NCBI GenBank assembly: GCA_027886175.1
Contig: JAJNNQ010000002.1
Coordinates: 10,970,001 to 11,034,000, forward strand
From: Phylloscopus collybita
Lineage: Eukaryota; Chordata; Aves; Passeriformes; Phylloscopidae
Length of the DNA stretch: 64,000 nt
Direction of reading: 5' to 3'
Below, one piece after another: positions 62,533 to 64,000 of the stretch. Each line of letters opens with the position of its first letter. The stretch's first letter is position 1. A program made the translations under genes and the position numbers. Under the pieces are notes generated by a model. It ran no database searches. It was not told where the DNA came from and worked only from the letters and a program-made list of their open reading frames with translations.

Positions 62533-64000
62533 ATGTATTTGCCATTTTCTGACCAGGTGCTTGTATTTTCATGTTCAGTCTTCCTTTTGCATATGGATGA
62601 TAGTGCATAAATACGGAAAGTTCAAAAAAGACCAAAAATGGTGCTTTGAGTAGACAACCCATATGGAGATGTAAGCCTCTTCTTCATGACCATTTACTAT
62701 TCCCTCAGAAAAAACCTTCAGCAAGTTAAATTTCAAATGCATTTTGGAGATTCAAGTAGGTTTTTTGAACCACATCTCCCTTATCCACATCACTGGTAAC
62801 CAAAGAGCTGCAGTAGGTTTGTTTAGACAAAATTAACATACAGAAAACCCAGCTTGCTTTTCCCTAATACATCACACTTATGTTAATTTGAGCCTTTGCT
62901 CTAGATTGTCTGATCCGTGTGGCATGGCTGTAAAAATAATGTATTACCATTTCTCCAGATTTTCCAGAAATACTTTTTAAAATTTAGCATAATATGAACC
63001 AGTTTTGAGCCTTTTGAGAAATAAACCTTTCTCGGTGGAGGATTAAGTACCACAGTTATGGCTATATACCTATAGAAGTCAAGAGCCTTGACTTCTCTTT
63101 AGGACTTTTGGATAACTCATGTTTCTGCTAATGCATTCTGCAACTTTTTTTTTTTTTCTCTTCCGTCTGTGTGAATCACATTCTCTTTTCTCATACGAAA
63201 GTAAAGAAGATTAGGTTTAAGAACCTCATCACAGTTTTTCAAACTGAGACAACACACAGAGACAGGTGGTCTACTCAAGGCACCATTTTTAGTCCTTTTT
63301 GGACATGTATGCACTATCATCCATATGCAGAAGGAAGAATGAACAGAATTTATTTTTTCAAAGGAACAAATTCAAGCTCCTTTGAAAAAAGTTGGTCAGA
63401 AAATTTCAGAGGAAAAGCTCTTTGCTGAGTAACTCTGATTGTTGATAAGTAGGAAGATGTGAGGAATCTATTTAAAACAACTTGGAACACTTTGCGAGGC
63501 TCTTGTTCTTCTGAGCAGGGTCATATGTAATGGTCACCTGATGTGTGTAGAGCTTGACTGACATAAATCTGCAAGAATCTCATGCAATGCAGCTGCATCA
63601 AAACAACAGGGTCATTTTACGAAATAAGCAGGATGAAAGCAGCAGTATTAATTTGGGATATGAGTAGGGTTCAGGAGTCCATGTGTTTAACCATTTACTG
63701 TAATTTGTCAAAGTAGTTCCCAGTAATAGGAGACAAGACATGAGGAATGTGAATCTGACTCTTAAGAATACACTGATGTTATCACTGGAGTTTTCATTTC
63801 TTTCAATGCACTAAATCAAATGAATGTGCAGTGATTTAAAATCATCAATCTGCTCTCATAAATCAAAGATTTAACAGCTATGACTTTTTCAATATGAAAG
63901 GAAAGAGGACTCAAGTCACTTCTCAACATTCCTGCTTAGTGTTATCTTTGTAATACCATGCAGCTATTCCAGAAATTATATTCTATAACACCCTCTACTG
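62533..64000. other. AT-rich non-coding stretch to the window end
   Basis: No gene, RNA or transposon is recognised. A T13 run lies at about 63147-63159. Confidence 0.55.

Noticed and set aside
1..64000. CRISPR arrays, operons or prokaryotic mobile elements
   Set aside because: No regularly spaced repeats or dense coding exist, and the CR1 copies show this is vertebrate DNA.

Overview
The window looks like vertebrate nuclear DNA, most probably from a bird and possibly a songbird. It is AT-rich, has no compact gene layout, and carries 5'-truncated CR1 LINE fragments with the characteristic CR1 3' end, an 8-bp repeat of the ATTCTGTG type. It also holds one solo retroviral LTR and worn ancient amniote SINE pieces. 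I see no Alu, L1 or B1/B2. The bird assignment rests mainly on the CR1 copies; 'songbird' is a softer inference from the LTR type.

I find no protein-coding gene. The longest open frames are about 120-160 codons, are scattered over both strands, and often overlap on opposite strands. Several lack an ATG or lie inside repeats. None shows a recognisable domain. The window is best read as an intergenic desert or the inside of a very large intron.

Layout. 1-12.7 kb: unique AT-rich DNA with a homeodomain/octamer-motif cluster near 3.3-3.5 kb and a CAG|GTAAGT site behind a pyrimidine-rich stretch near 7.2 kb. 12.7-15 kb: GC-richer patches and one exon-like segment at 13.16-13.21 kb. 15-22 kb: mostly unique DNA, with a T26 run. 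22.0-22.2 kb: CR1 fragment (+). 23.6-25.0 kb: solo LTR (-) with TATA box and polyadenylation signal, a minus-strand G-quadruplex motif, an unrecognised older element and a CCCTTA-type array. 25-30.8 kb: unique DNA. 30.8-31.0 kb: CR1 fragment (-). 31.3-31.6 kb: two small tandem duplications. 32.6-38.4 kb: a cluster of long A/T homopolymers. 37.6, 47.6 and 49.7 kb: MIR-like SINE remnants. 57.0 kb: G-rich tract. 57.97-58.11 kb: a fold-back repeat with a tRNA-like arm. 61.8-62.5 kb: the longest CR1 copy (+).

No genes act together here. The active-looking content is transposon history plus a few candidate regulatory or splicing signals. I found no evidence for a new biological system. The items most worth testing are the 47-bp exon-like segment, the octamer/TAAT cluster, the fold-back SINE-like repeat and the LTR/G4/CCCTTA cluster at 23.6-25 kb.
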